Below are positions 1 through 5,772 of a stretch of DNA of 6,050 nt, in pieces; position 1 is the first letter of the stretch; each line of letters opens with the position of its first letter. The notes below the pieces were generated by a model. It saw only the letters and a program-made list of their open reading frames with translations. It was not told where the DNA came from and made no database searches. A program made the position numbers and the translations under genes. This DNA comes from Lactobacillus delbrueckii. Lineage in GTDB: Bacteria > Bacillota > Bacilli > Lactobacillales > Lactobacillaceae. The stretch spans positions 1 to 6,050 of the forward strand of contig SFHY01000087.1 of NCBI GenBank assembly GCA_004556255.1. The letters run 5' to 3'.

Positions 1-22
1 AGCTATCAGTAATCTCGTCCAT
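1..22 (-). CDS. N-terminus of an unidentified protein (partial, runs off left edge)
   Basis: Only the first seven codons are visible (MDEITDS), so no family can be named. The start is well supported. An ATG at 22-20 on the minus strand is preceded by a ribosome binding site reading AAAGGGTGAG (37-28) with 5 bases of spacing, and an in-frame TGA lies just upstream, so the ORF cannot extend further. A matching promoter lies at 52-80. The gene diverges from the oxidoreductase/C-S lyase pair. Divergent genes in this position are often the regulator of the neighbour, but nothing in seven residues shows that here. Confidence 0.6.
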
Positions 23-27
23 GTCAG

Positions 28-37
28 CTCACCCTTT
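28..37 (-). promoter_or_regulatory. Ribosome binding site of the left-edge gene
   Basis: Read on the minus strand this is AAAGGGTGAG, complementary to the 3' end of 16S rRNA, 5 bases before the ATG at 22-20. It is the main reason for believing the seven visible codons are a real gene start. Confidence 0.6.
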
Positions 38-51
38 CTCTGTTTATCTTA

Positions 52-80
52 AGTATAGGCCTCTCCAGCAATTATGACTA
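52..80 (-). promoter_or_regulatory. Sigma-A type promoter for the left-edge gene
   Basis: On the minus strand a -35 TAGTCA (80-75, 4 of 6 consensus) and a -10 TATACT (57-52, 5 of 6) are separated by exactly 17 bases. Transcription would start near 45, giving a leader of about 20 bases that contains the ribosome binding site. A TTGCCAA half-site (82-88), with an inverted copy at 123-129, abuts the -35 and could be part of an operator. Confidence 0.5.
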
Positions 81-81
81 A

Positions 82-144
82 TTGCCAAAAATCATCTAAT
101 GACATTCTTTTAAGGAATATCATTGGCAAGATTAAAATTTCTTG
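82..144. promoter_or_regulatory. Inverted repeats in the divergent intergenic region (candidate operators)
   Basis: Two overlapping dyads are visible. TTGCCAA (82-88) is repeated inverted as TTGGCAA (123-129), 34 bases apart. CAAGA (127-131) is repeated inverted as TCTTG (140-144), 8 bases apart. They lie between the minus-strand promoter (52-80) and the plus-strand oxidoreductase gene, where a regulator controlling both directions would bind. TTGGCA at 123-128 could also act as a weak plus-strand -35 with TAAAAC at 147-152. AT-rich DNA makes short dyads common, so function is inference. Confidence 0.25.
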
Positions 145-212
145 TCTAAAACTCTAGCATCTTAGCGATCAGAGAAAAAATACTTTTTGGATATGGTACT
201 ATTCTGTCAGCG

Positions 213-265
213 AATACCACCATGGCTGACCGGTATTAGCAATAACACGTTTTTTGCCTTACTAT
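213..265 (+). promoter_or_regulatory. Weak candidate promoter and dyad upstream of the oxidoreductase gene
   Basis: A TTAGCA (236-241) and a TACTAT (260-265), 18 bases apart, each match 4 of 6 consensus bases. They would start transcription about 35-40 bases before the ATG at 310. An inverted repeat AATACC (213-218) / GGTATT (232-237), spaced by 13 bases, touches the -35. No better promoter is evident between here and the left-edge gene, apart from a marginal TTGGCA...TAAAAC near 123-152. Confidence 0.25.
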
Positions 266-298
266 ATGTTAGTGAAATCAAGCAAATTAACCATGATG

Positions 299-303
299 AG
301 GAG
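299..303 (+). promoter_or_regulatory. Ribosome binding site deciding the oxidoreductase start
   Basis: AGGAG within GATGAGGAGA ends 6 bases before the ATG at 310. The in-frame ATG at 187 has no comparable site, and the 41 residues between them do not resemble the family, so translation is placed at 310. Confidence 0.75.
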
Positions 304-309
304 ACATTT

Positions 310-852
310 ATGAAGACTACAATTTTTCTTTTCCACCCTAATTTAAAAAATTCCACGGTCAACCAGGCCCTGGCTCAAGCTGCCAAAGAAGCTGGCTTTG
401 AAGTCCGCGACCTCTACTCCCTTTACCCTGATGAAAAGATCGATGTCAAAGCTGAGCAGGCAGCTTTGGAAGGAACTGACCGGATCGTCCTGCAGTTTCC
501 AATGTACTGGTACAGCTGCCCGCCCCTTTTGAAAAAGTGGGAAGACCTGGTCTTAGAGCACGGCTGGGCCTATGGGTCAACTGGCACCGCCTTGCGGGGC
601 AAGGAACTCTTGATTGCAGTTTCCCCAGGTGCTCCGGCCGGCAACTACCACCACGACGGGCAAAATTACCCGGTTACTGACCTCCTGCGGCCCTTCCAAG
701 CTACCAGCAATTTAATCGGGACCAAATATCTCCAGCCTTTTATCACGGTCGGAGCTACTTATCTTACCGGCAGCGATTTGGACAAGCAGGCGCAAAAGTA
801 CGCCGCCTGCCTGCAAGAAGAAAGCATCCCTCTTTTGGGTGCTTACGAATAA
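310..852 (+). CDS. NAD(P)H oxidoreductase, flavodoxin-like fold (KefF/MdaB/quinone reductase family)
   Basis: This 180-residue cytoplasmic flavoprotein belongs to the flavodoxin-2 fold family (PF02525), whose members pass electrons from NAD(P)H through FMN or FAD to quinones or other acceptors. The protein opens with a beta strand leading into the nucleotide loop (TIFLFHPNLKNSTVN, residues 4-18). It carries the family signature FPMYWYSCPPLLKKWED (63-79), followed by GWAYG (85-89) and the SPGAP loop (105-109). The distal LLRPFQATSNLIG segment (125-137) is also typical. Length is normal for the family. The start at 310 is chosen for its ribosome binding site. The reading frame stays open back to 187, but that extension looks non-coding. 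The stop overlaps the ribosome binding site of the C-S lyase gene, so the two are very likely co-transcribed and perhaps translationally coupled. The physiological acceptor cannot be told from sequence. Confidence 0.9.
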   Translation: MKTTIFLFHPNLKNSTVNQALAQAAKEAGFEVRDLYSLYPDEKIDVKAEQAALEGTDRIVLQFPMYWYSCPPLLKKWEDLVLEHGWAYGSTGTALRGKELLIAVSPGAPAGNYHHDGQNYPVTDLLRPFQATSNLIGTKYLQPFITVGATYLTGSDLDKQAQKYAACLQEESIPLLGAYE

Positions 853-867
853 GGAAAGAAGCAAACA

Positions 868-2031
868 ATGACTTACGATTTTGACACGGTCATCGACCGG
901 CAGGAAAGCAATTCTGAAAAGTGGGACGTTAAAGCTGGCGAACTCCCCTTGACCACGGCCGACATGGACTTTAAGACTGCCCCGGAGATTTTATCCGCCA
1001 TGCAGGAAAAGATCAGCTTTGGCGTCTTCGGCTACGAATACCCGACTGAAGCATACTTCAAATCTGTCCAGGACTGGCAAAAGGCTGAACACCATGCTTT
1101 TGCCAGTACCGACTGGATGATCTTTACCACCGGCGTTATCCCGGCCATCACTGCCAGCGTCAATTTCCTCAGCCAGGCTGGCGACAAGGTCCTGGTCATG
1201 GAGCCGGTCTACAATATTTTCTACAACTCCATCATCAACAGCGGCCGGCAGGTTCTGGCCAGCCAGCTGGTCTATGACCAAGCAAACTTAAAATACTCTG
1301 TCGACTGGGCGGATTTTGAGAAAAAACTAGCCGATCCTTTGACCAGCCTTTTGCTCCTCTGCAATCCCCACAACCCAACCGGCCACGTCTGGAGCAAAGA
1401 GGAGCTGGAAAAAATTCTCCTTTTAGCCCAAGAATACTCCGTCACCGTCATCAGTGACGAAATTCACGGCGACCTGGTTTTGTCCGGGCCAGACTATGTC
1501 CCGGCCTTCTCCTTAGAGGAAAAATTCACCTCTAACGTAATCAGCCTGGTCTCCCCAAGCAAGACCTTCAACTTGGCAGCTCTGCACGCGGCCACGGCCA
1601 TCGTGCCAAATCCGGCTCTGCGGGCCCGCTTCAACCGGGCAGTGAACAAGTATGAAGTAGCTGAACCCAACCTCCTGGCCATCCCGGCAACCATCGCTGC
1701 TTATGAAAAAGGCGGGCCTTGGTTGCATGAACTGAGGGCCTATCTTTTAGAGAACCGAAACTACTTGGCTGCCTTTTTAGCGGAAAATCTCCCCCAGATC
1801 AAGCTGGCTTCTGAAGGAGCAACCTACCTGGCCTGGCTGGACTTGAGTAGCATCACTAATGACAGCGCGGAATTTTCCCGGCAGCTGCGGGAAAAGACAG
1901 GCTTAATCGTCAACCCTGGCACTGTCTACGGTGGCAATGGCGCTTCCTTCATCCGGCTCAACCTGGCCTACCCTCAGAGGCAAATCGCAGATGCCTTGCA
2001 GAGATTGCATAATTTTTTGACAGAAGAATAA
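868..2031 (+). CDS. patB: PLP-dependent C-S lyase / cystathionine beta-lyase, MalY/PatB family
   Basis: This 387-residue fold-type I aminotransferase-like enzyme cleaves the C-S bond of cystathionine, and probably cysteine and related thioethers, giving a thiol or sulfide plus pyruvate and ammonia. Visible landmarks are the N-terminal substrate segment LPLTTADMDF (26-35) and the cofactor-site NPHNPTG (166-172). SDEIHGD (196-202) carries the Asp that pairs with the pyridine nitrogen. The Schiff-base lysine is K232 in SPSKTFN, and the carboxylate-binding Arg is R363 in FIRLNLAYP. The SDEIHGDL and SPSKTFNLA forms are characteristic of MalY/PatB rather than of ordinary aspartate aminotransferases. 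All key residues are intact and the length is normal. The ribosome binding site AAGGAAAG (851-858) overlaps the stop of the oxidoreductase gene, and a strong terminator follows. Lactobacillus delbrueckii has a C-S lyase of this type called patC. Whether this is that exact gene is not proven here, and a MalY-like regulatory role cannot be excluded. Confidence 0.93.
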   Translation: MTYDFDTVIDRQESNSEKWDVKAGELPLTTADMDFKTAPEILSAMQEKISFGVFGYEYPTEAYFKSVQDWQKAEHHAFASTDWMIFTTGVIPAITASVNFLSQAGDKVLVMEPVYNIFYNSIINSGRQVLASQLVYDQANLKYSVDWADFEKKLADPLTSLLLLCNPHNPTGHVWSKEELEKILLLAQEYSVTVISDEIHGDLVLSGPDYVPAFSLEEKFTSNVISLVSPSKTFNLAALHAATAIVPNPALRARFNRAVNKYEVAEPNLLAIPATIAAYEKGGPWLHELRAYLLENRNYLAAFLAENLPQIKLASEGATYLAWLDLSSITNDSAEFSRQLREKTGLIVNPGTVYGGNGASFIRLNLAYPQRQIADALQRLHNFLTEE

Positions 2032-2035
2032 AGTT

Positions 2036-2060
2036 AAAGCGCTCAAACGAGCGCTTTTTT
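2036..2060 (+). terminator. Rho-independent terminator of the oxidoreductase/C-S lyase operon
   Basis: A perfect 9-bp stem, AAAGCGCTC (2036-2044) with GAGCGCTTT (2049-2057), closes an AAAC loop. The 3' arm runs into a tract of six T (2055-2060). It begins 5 bases after the stop codon of the lyase gene. Confidence 0.9.
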
Positions 2061-2231
2061 AATCAGATTTTAAAGTTCCTTACCAGCTTTGCTATTCCGG
2101 TAATCCTGGCTACCTTTTTGGCTAACCAAGGCAAAGAAGTCGACTTTGCCCTGCCATGGGGGGCCAGCGGTGACTATGACTTAGACGATATCTTCGCCTG
2201 GATTGACCAGATCATACAAAAGGAGGACTAA
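2061..2231 (+). pseudogene. C-terminal remnant of an alpha/beta-hydrolase (esterase) gene
   Basis: Read in the frame ending at the TAA 2229-2231, this stretch encodes 56 residues without an initiation codon. The last 40 or so look like real protein: FLANQGKEVDFALPW followed by SGDYDLDDIFAWIDQI (residues 37-52). From memory, lactobacillus alpha/beta-hydrolases of the esterase/tannase-like group end with a comparable strand, then a catalytic-His loop leading into GDYDLxELFAWID. Here the segment between LPW and GDYD is short and holds no His, so the triad would be broken even if the rest existed. The upstream part of the gene is absent, because the lyase terminator lies immediately before. Codon choice (GAC, CTG, GCC) matches the neighbouring genes, which argues for a true former gene. 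The exact left boundary of homology is unclear, perhaps near 2100. The family assignment is moderately sure; its being a fragment is very likely. Confidence 0.6.
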
Positions 2232-2246
2232 AACCAGAAAAGTACA

Positions 2247-2351
2247 ATGAATAAAGCAAAGACTCCAGGCAATTCCGGCAACTTAATGTTCATTTTTCTT
2301 CCCCAAAAATCAAGCAGACTAATCAATAGAATCATTTTTGTAATTGATTAG
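2247..2351 (+). other. Dubious 34-codon ORF in the intergenic region
   Basis: An ATG at 2247 opens a 34-residue frame beginning MNKAKTPGNSGN and ending at TAG 2349-2351. An AAAGGAGGA motif (2219-2227), inside the end of the esterase remnant, is about 19 bases upstream of the ATG, which is too far for good initiation. The composition is AT-rich in the second half, and I recognise no family. It could be the decayed start of a gene that once followed the esterase, or chance. Its stop codon sits inside the right arm of the inverted repeat at 2319-2351. Confidence 0.15.
2319..2351. promoter_or_regulatory. Perfect 9-base inverted repeat upstream of the ABC operon promoter
   Basis: CTAATCAAT (2319-2327) is repeated inverted as ATTGATTAG (2343-2351) with 15 bases between, placing the arms 24 bases centre to centre. 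The right arm ends 10 bases before the -35 box of the transporter promoter. No T tract follows, so it is a poor terminator. Its position suits a regulator, possibly an activator, bound just upstream of the promoter. The cognate regulator is unknown. Confidence 0.4.
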
Positions 2352-2361
2352 AAAAAGTCTA

Positions 2362-2389
2362 TTGACATCAAGCAAAGTTCCTTTAAAAT
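2362..2389 (+). promoter_or_regulatory. Sigma-A type promoter of the ABC transporter operon
   Basis: A consensus -35 TTGACA (2362-2367) is followed, after 16 bases, by -10 TAAAAT (2384-2389, 5 of 6 consensus). Transcription would start near 2396, leaving an A/T-rich leader of about 60 bases before the ATG at 2457. The leader is too short for a T-box, and no strong attenuator hairpin is visible in it. Confidence 0.7.
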
Positions 2390-2442
2390 TAATACTATGA
2401 AATAAAGATTACAGAAATATTAAACTGTTTTTTGTCTGATAT

Positions 2443-2450
2443 GGGAGGAA
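2443..2450 (+). promoter_or_regulatory. Strong ribosome binding site of the ABC lipoprotein gene
   Basis: GGGAGGAA lies 6 bases before the ATG at 2457. This is a near-ideal Shine-Dalgarno sequence, in keeping with the high expression usual for substrate-binding lipoproteins. Confidence 0.8.
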
Positions 2451-2456
2451 ATCATC

Positions 2457-3446
2457 ATGAAAGAAGTCAAGCGAATTATGGTCGCCGCTGCCGCTGCCGT
2501 CATGGCGCTCACGGCAGCTGGCTGCAGCTCATCATCGTCATCATCATCCAGCAAGTCTTCTTCCAAGGTCTACAAGATCGGTATCTGTCAGCTGGTCCAG
2601 CACGAAGCTTTGGACGCGGCGACTAAGGGCTTCAAGGAAGAAATTACCAAAGAGCTGGGCAAGAGCCACGTCAAGTTCGACACGCAAAACGCTCAAGGTG
2701 ACTCTTCAACAGCCACTACGATCTGCAACAACTTTGCTTCTGAAAATGAAGACTTGATTTTGGCCAACGCTACCGCCTCCCTGCAGGCAGCCAGCGCGGC
2801 TACTAAGTCAATTCCAATCTTGGGGACGGCGGTTACCAACTACCAAGTGGCCTTGAACCTGAAGAAGTTCAACGGCACGGTTGGCGGCAATATTTCCGGG
2901 ACTTCCGACCTTGCTCCTTTGGACAAGCAGGAAAAAATGATCAAGGACTTTGTTCCTAAGGCTAAGAAGCTGGGCATCCTCTACTGCTCTGCTGAACCAA
3001 ACTCCAAATACCAGGCTGATGAAGTGGCCAAGTACGCCAAGAAGGACGGCTTGAAGGTCACCAAGTACACTTTCTCTGACACTAACGACGTCAACTCTGT
3101 CACCCAACAAGCCGCTAGTGCCAGCGACGTCATCTACATCCCAACTGACAACACCGCTGCATCCTGCGCCAAGACCATCAACAACGTGGCTCTGAAGGCC
3201 AAGGTGCCGATCATCGCCGGTGAAGAAGGGATCATGAGCAAGTGCGGTGTTGCTACCCTGTCTATCGACTACTACGGCCTGGGCAAGCAAACAGGCAAGA
3301 TGGCCGTGCAAATCCTTACTGGCAAGAAGAAGATCGCCCAAATGCCGGTTCAGTACTACAAGAACCCGGTCAAGGAATACAACCCAACCATCTGCAAGAA
3401 GCTGGGCATCAAGGTTCCAGCCGGCTACAAGGCTTACAAGAACTAG
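2457..3446 (+). CDS. ABC transporter substrate-binding lipoprotein, TrpX-like (PF04392 family)
   Basis: This 329-residue extracellular lipoprotein captures the ligand for the permease and ATPase encoded next. It has a basic N-terminus (KEVKR), a hydrophobic alanine-rich core (9-21) and a lipobox ending AAGC, with the lipidated cysteine at residue 23. A linker of nine serines (24-32), then K, SSS and K, tethers the domain to the membrane. The mature domain opens KIGICQLVQHEALDAATKGF (from about residue 39), the hallmark of the family that includes TrpX and related tryptophan/tyrosine-type binding proteins. Later family segments are ILANATASLQAA, IPILGTAVTNY and VIYIPTDNTAAS, plus the IIAGEEG strand-turn of the second lobe. 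Length is normal. No convincing terminator separates it from the permease gene 46 bases on, so the operon should continue. The ligand is inferred to be an amino acid or similar small molecule and cannot be read from sequence. Confidence 0.9.
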   Translation: MKEVKRIMVAAAAAVMALTAAGCSSSSSSSSSKSSSKVYKIGICQLVQHEALDAATKGFKEEITKELGKSHVKFDTQNAQGDSSTATTICNNFASENEDLILANATASLQAASAATKSIPILGTAVTNYQVALNLKKFNGTVGGNISGTSDLAPLDKQEKMIKDFVPKAKKLGILYCSAEPNSKYQADEVAKYAKKDGLKVTKYTFSDTNDVNSVTQQAASASDVIYIPTDNTAASCAKTINNVALKAKVPIIAGEEGIMSKCGVATLSIDYYGLGKQTGKMAVQILTGKKKIAQMPVQYYKNPVKEYNPTICKKLGIKVPAGYKAYKN

Positions 3447-3482
3447 TTTTTAGTTTTCTTTTGTAAAAAGCTGCTTGAGACT

Positions 3483-3488
3483 GGAGGA
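3483..3488 (+). promoter_or_regulatory. Ribosome binding site deciding the permease start
   Basis: GGAGGA lies 4 bases before the ATG at 3493. A TTG at 3475 is in frame but sits upstream of this site and has no Shine-Dalgarno of its own, so the ATG at 3493 is taken as the start. Confidence 0.8.
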
Positions 3489-3492
3489 CATT

Positions 3493-4440
3493 ATGGCAGG
3501 ATACTTATCATCATTGAGCTTTCTCGACTTGGCTGGCCGTTTGCCAGCATCAGTCGCGCAAGGGCTCTTCTGGGGCATCATGGCCCTGGGCGTTTACATT
3601 ACTTTCCGGATCTTGGACATCGCGGACCTGACGGTTGACGGGACTTTCGCTACAGGCGGGGCGGTCTCAGCCGTCTTGATCATGAAAGGGGTCAACCCCT
3701 GGCTGACAGTTCTGGTAGCCCTCGTAGCAGGCCTTTTGGCCGGCGCGGTTACCGGCTGGCTGCACACCCTCTTCGGGATTCCAGCAATCCTGGCCGGGAT
3801 TTTGACCCAATATGCCCTCTACTCCATCAACTTAGCCATTATGGACTTCAAGGCCAACACAGCCATCAGTTCAACTACACCTGGCTTGGTAATTTCTGGC
3901 TTGAACGTTAACGAGTCTATCTTGGTCTGCGGCTTGATCGTCATTGCCTTGGTCGCTTTGATGTACTGGTTCTTCGGGACTGAACTTGGGTCATCCCTTA
4001 GAGCGACCGGTTGCAACCCAGAAATGAGCAAGGCACAAGGCATTAATATCAACCGGATGAAGGTTTTAGGCCTGGCTATCTCCAACGGCTTAGTTGCCGT
4101 GGCAGGTGCCCTGTCCTCTCAGTACTCTGGTTTTGCCGACGTCAACGCCGGCCGTGGGTCCATCGTTATCGGCCTGGCGGCTGTCATCATCGGTGAAGTT
4201 TTGGGTGAAGCTATTTTGGGCAAGAAGCTCAACTTTGCCGGCCACCTGGCCTTCGTGGTTATCGGGGCGATCATCTACTACATCGTCTACACTTTGGTTC
4301 TGTGGCTGAAGATGAACCCGAACATGATGAAGCTGTTCACGGCCATCATCGTTGCCCTCTTCTTGGCGGTGCCATACCTCAGAAGCCGGGCCAAGAACTC
4401 CTTTGCCAAGGCGGGCAAGAATGCTAGAAAAGGGGCTTAA
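3493..4440 (+). CDS. ABC transporter permease, TrpY-like (BPD_transp_2 family)
   Basis: This 315-residue integral membrane protein forms the translocation channel of the importer. Several hydrophobic stretches are clear, at about residues 22-38, 52-64, 70-88, 95-116, 143-162, 190-207, 223-238, 251-271 and 280-296, which fits the eight-or-more-helix permeases of PF02653. The segment RILDIADLTVDGTF (39-52) is the diagnostic motif of the TrpY-type subgroup. SLRATGCNPEMSKAQGI (168-184) is the cytoplasmic loop expected to contact the ATPase. The C-terminus is a basic tail (RSRAKNSFAKAGKNARK). The protein probably works as a homodimer, because only one permease gene is present. The gene lies 46 bases after the lipoprotein gene and 2 bases before the ATPase gene. 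It has no visible damage. Confidence 0.92.
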   Translation: MAGYLSSLSFLDLAGRLPASVAQGLFWGIMALGVYITFRILDIADLTVDGTFATGGAVSAVLIMKGVNPWLTVLVALVAGLLAGAVTGWLHTLFGIPAILAGILTQYALYSINLAIMDFKANTAISSTTPGLVISGLNVNESILVCGLIVIALVALMYWFFGTELGSSLRATGCNPEMSKAQGININRMKVLGLAISNGLVAVAGALSSQYSGFADVNAGRGSIVIGLAAVIIGEVLGEAILGKKLNFAGHLAFVVIGAIIYYIVYTLVLWLKMNPNMMKLFTAIIVALFLAVPYLRSRAKNSFAKAGKNARKGA

Positions 4441-4442
4441 AA

Positions 4443-5237
4443 ATGCTAGAACTGACCAACATTACCAAGACTTTTAACCCCGGGACCATTAATGAAAAGC
4501 ATGCCTTGAACGGGGTCAACTTGAAGCTGGAAGACGGCGACTTCGTGACGGTTATCGGGGGCAACGGGGCCGGCAAGTCAACCACCTTGAACGCCATCGC
4601 GGGCGTTTGGCCGGTTGACACGGGTTCAATCGTTATCGACGGCCAAGACGTAACGGGCCTGCCAGACTTTAAGCGGGCGCCTTTGATCGGCCGGGTCTTC
4701 CAAGATCCGATGACCGGGACGGCGGCAACCATGCAGATTGATGAAAACTTGGCCCTGGCTGCCCGGCGGGGCAAGCGCAGAGGACTCAAGTGGGAAGTCA
4801 CCGCTAAAGAACGGGCTGAATACAAGGAAAAGCTGAAGGTGCTCAACCTAGGTCTGGAAGACCGGTTGACTGCTAAAGTAGGTCTTCTGTCCGGCGGGCA
4901 AAGACAGGCTTTGACCTTGCTGATGGCAACTTTGGTCAAGCCAAAAGTTCTCCTCTTGGATGAACACACGGCGGCACTGGACCCGAAGACGGCGGAGAAG
5001 GTCTTAAAGGCGACCGACAGGATCGTCGAAGAAGGCAAGCTGACCACGATTATGGTGACTCACAACATGAGGGATGCCATTGCCCACGGCAACCGCTTGA
5101 TTATGATGAACGACGGCAAGGTCGTTTTGGACATCAAGGGTGAAGAAAAGAAGAAACTGACAGTGGAGAAATTACTCCACCAGTTTGAAGTCGTATCCGG
5201 CGAGGAATTCGCCAGCGACAAGGCAATTTTAGGCTAG
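4443..5237 (+). CDS. ABC transporter ATP-binding protein, TrpZ-like
   Basis: This 264-residue cytoplasmic ATPase powers the importer. All nucleotide-binding motifs are intact: Walker A GGNGAGKST (39-47, K45), Q-loop Q87 in RVFQDP, signature LSGGQ (149-153) and Walker B VLLLDE (169-174, catalytic E174). The D-loop is AALDP, and the H-loop is H207 in MVTHNM. The DEHTAALDPKTA form after Walker B, and QDPMTGTAATMQIDENLALA (residues 87-106), match the ATPases that accompany PF04392 binding proteins. Its ATG lies 2 bases after the permease stop, and its ribosome binding site AAAAGGGG (4428-4435) lies inside the permease gene, so translation is probably coupled. The reading frame ends 8 bases before a strong terminator hairpin, so it is the last gene of the operon. 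Confidence 0.95.
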   Translation: MLELTNITKTFNPGTINEKHALNGVNLKLEDGDFVTVIGGNGAGKSTTLNAIAGVWPVDTGSIVIDGQDVTGLPDFKRAPLIGRVFQDPMTGTAATMQIDENLALAARRGKRRGLKWEVTAKERAEYKEKLKVLNLGLEDRLTAKVGLLSGGQRQALTLLMATLVKPKVLLLDEHTAALDPKTAEKVLKATDRIVEEGKLTTIMVTHNMRDAIAHGNRLIMMNDGKVVLDIKGEEKKKLTVEKLLHQFEVVSGEEFASDKAILG

Positions 5238-5245
5238 AAAACAAG

Positions 5246-5286
5246 AAAACTGGCGATTTCCAAAGCAAGGAAGTCGTCAGTTTTTT
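5246..5286. terminator. Bidirectional terminator between the ABC operon and msrB
   Basis: A 16-bp stem, AAAACTGGCGATTTCC (5246-5261) with GGAAGTCGTCAGTTTT (5269-5284), is complete apart from two G-T wobble positions and closes a 7-base loop. On the plus strand it runs into six T (5281-5286). On the minus strand the 3' arm ends TTTT and leads into CTTGTTTTC, so it can also end the converging msrB transcript, whose stop codon is only 3 bases away. Confidence 0.85.
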
Positions 5287-5289
5287 CGT

Positions 5290-5715
5290 TTATTCGAAAA
5301 GCTGCCGGTATTCGCCGTAACCCTCTTCTTCCAGCTGGTCGTAAGGGATGAACTTGAGGGCAGCAGAGTTGATGCAGTAGCGCAGTCCACCCTTGTCCAA
5401 GGGACCGTCTGTAAAGACGTGGCCTAGGTGGGAGTCAGCCTGGCGGCTGCGGACTTCAGTTCTTTCCATGCCAAAGGACTGGTCCCGGCGCTGGGTCAGC
5501 TTGGTGAGGGGCTTGGTAAAGGCTGGCCAACCACAGCCAGAATCGTACTTGTCCAAAGAGGAAAAGAGGGCTTCCCCACTGACCACGTCGACGTAGATAC
5601 CTTTTTCAAAGAAGTCGTCGTACTCACCTGTATAAGGCGGTTCAGTCGCCGCGTTTTGGGTCACGGCGTACTGCATTGGCGTCAGCCGGTCTTTTAAATC
5701 TGCTCTTTCATTCAT
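5290..5715 (-). CDS. msrB: Peptide methionine-(R)-S-oxide reductase MsrB
   Basis: This 141-residue cytoplasmic enzyme reduces the R form of methionine sulfoxide in proteins, repairing oxidative damage. Numbered from the ATG at 5715, the landmarks are SGCGWPAF (59-66), the active-site DSHLGHVFTDGP (94-105, H96 and H99) and RYCINSAALKF (112-122) with catalytic C114. C61 is the usual partner position in GCGWP. The two CxxC pairs that bind structural zinc in many MsrB proteins are absent: GIYVDVVSGEALF and VRSRQADSHLG carry no Cys there, so this is the zinc-less form. An in-frame GTG at 5724 lies inside the Shine-Dalgarno GATGAGGTGA, so the ATG at 5715 is preferred. It stands alone without an msrA gene in view, lies 85 bases downstream of the HigA-type gene on the same strand, and converges on the ABC operon. 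Apart from a lone TACAAT (5751-5746), no convincing promoter is seen. Confidence 0.95.
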   Translation of the reverse strand: MNERADLKDRLTPMQYAVTQNAATEPPYTGEYDDFFEKGIYVDVVSGEALFSSLDKYDSGCGWPAFTKPLTKLTQRRDQSFGMERTEVRSRQADSHLGHVFTDGPLDKGGLRYCINSAALKFIPYDQLEEEGYGEYRQLFE

Positions 5716-5720
5716 CTTGG

Positions 5721-5730
5721 TCACCTCATC
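5721..5730 (-). promoter_or_regulatory. Ribosome binding site deciding the msrB start
   Basis: On the minus strand GATGAGGTGA is followed by 5 bases and the ATG at 5715-5713. The GTG that would start a 144-residue form is part of this Shine-Dalgarno element, so it is unlikely to initiate. Part of the site lies in a small dyad, ATCTA-TT-TAGAT (5728-5739). Confidence 0.65.
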
Positions 5731-5772
5731 TATTTAGATAAGGTTATTGTAGCTTGGATAGATGCGCGAGGC

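Noticed and set aside
187..309. 41-residue N-terminal extension of the oxidoreductase from the ATG at 187
   Set aside because: No ribosome binding site stands before 187, the residues do not fit the family, and AGGAG sits properly before the ATG at 310.
2411..2436. Possible attenuator hairpin in the ABC leader (ACAG ... CTGT followed by T run)
   Set aside because: The stem is only 4 bp with a 10-base loop and is too weak to terminate. The leader is also too short for a T-box or a known riboswitch.
2808..3341. 177-codon minus-strand ORF antisense to the lipoprotein gene
   Set aside because: It is a shadow frame of a strongly supported gene, favoured by GC-rich third positions, and its translation resembles no protein family I know.
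3447..3482. T-rich stretch with CTTTT/AAAAG after the lipoprotein gene as a terminator
   Set aside because: The stem is a few A-T pairs with no GC content and no T tract after it. The permease gene follows in the usual operon order.
4424..5047. 207-codon minus-strand ORF antisense to the ATPase gene
   Set aside because: The plus strand carries every ABC ATPase motif. The antisense translation is low-complexity (S, P, R, V rich), as expected of a reverse shadow.
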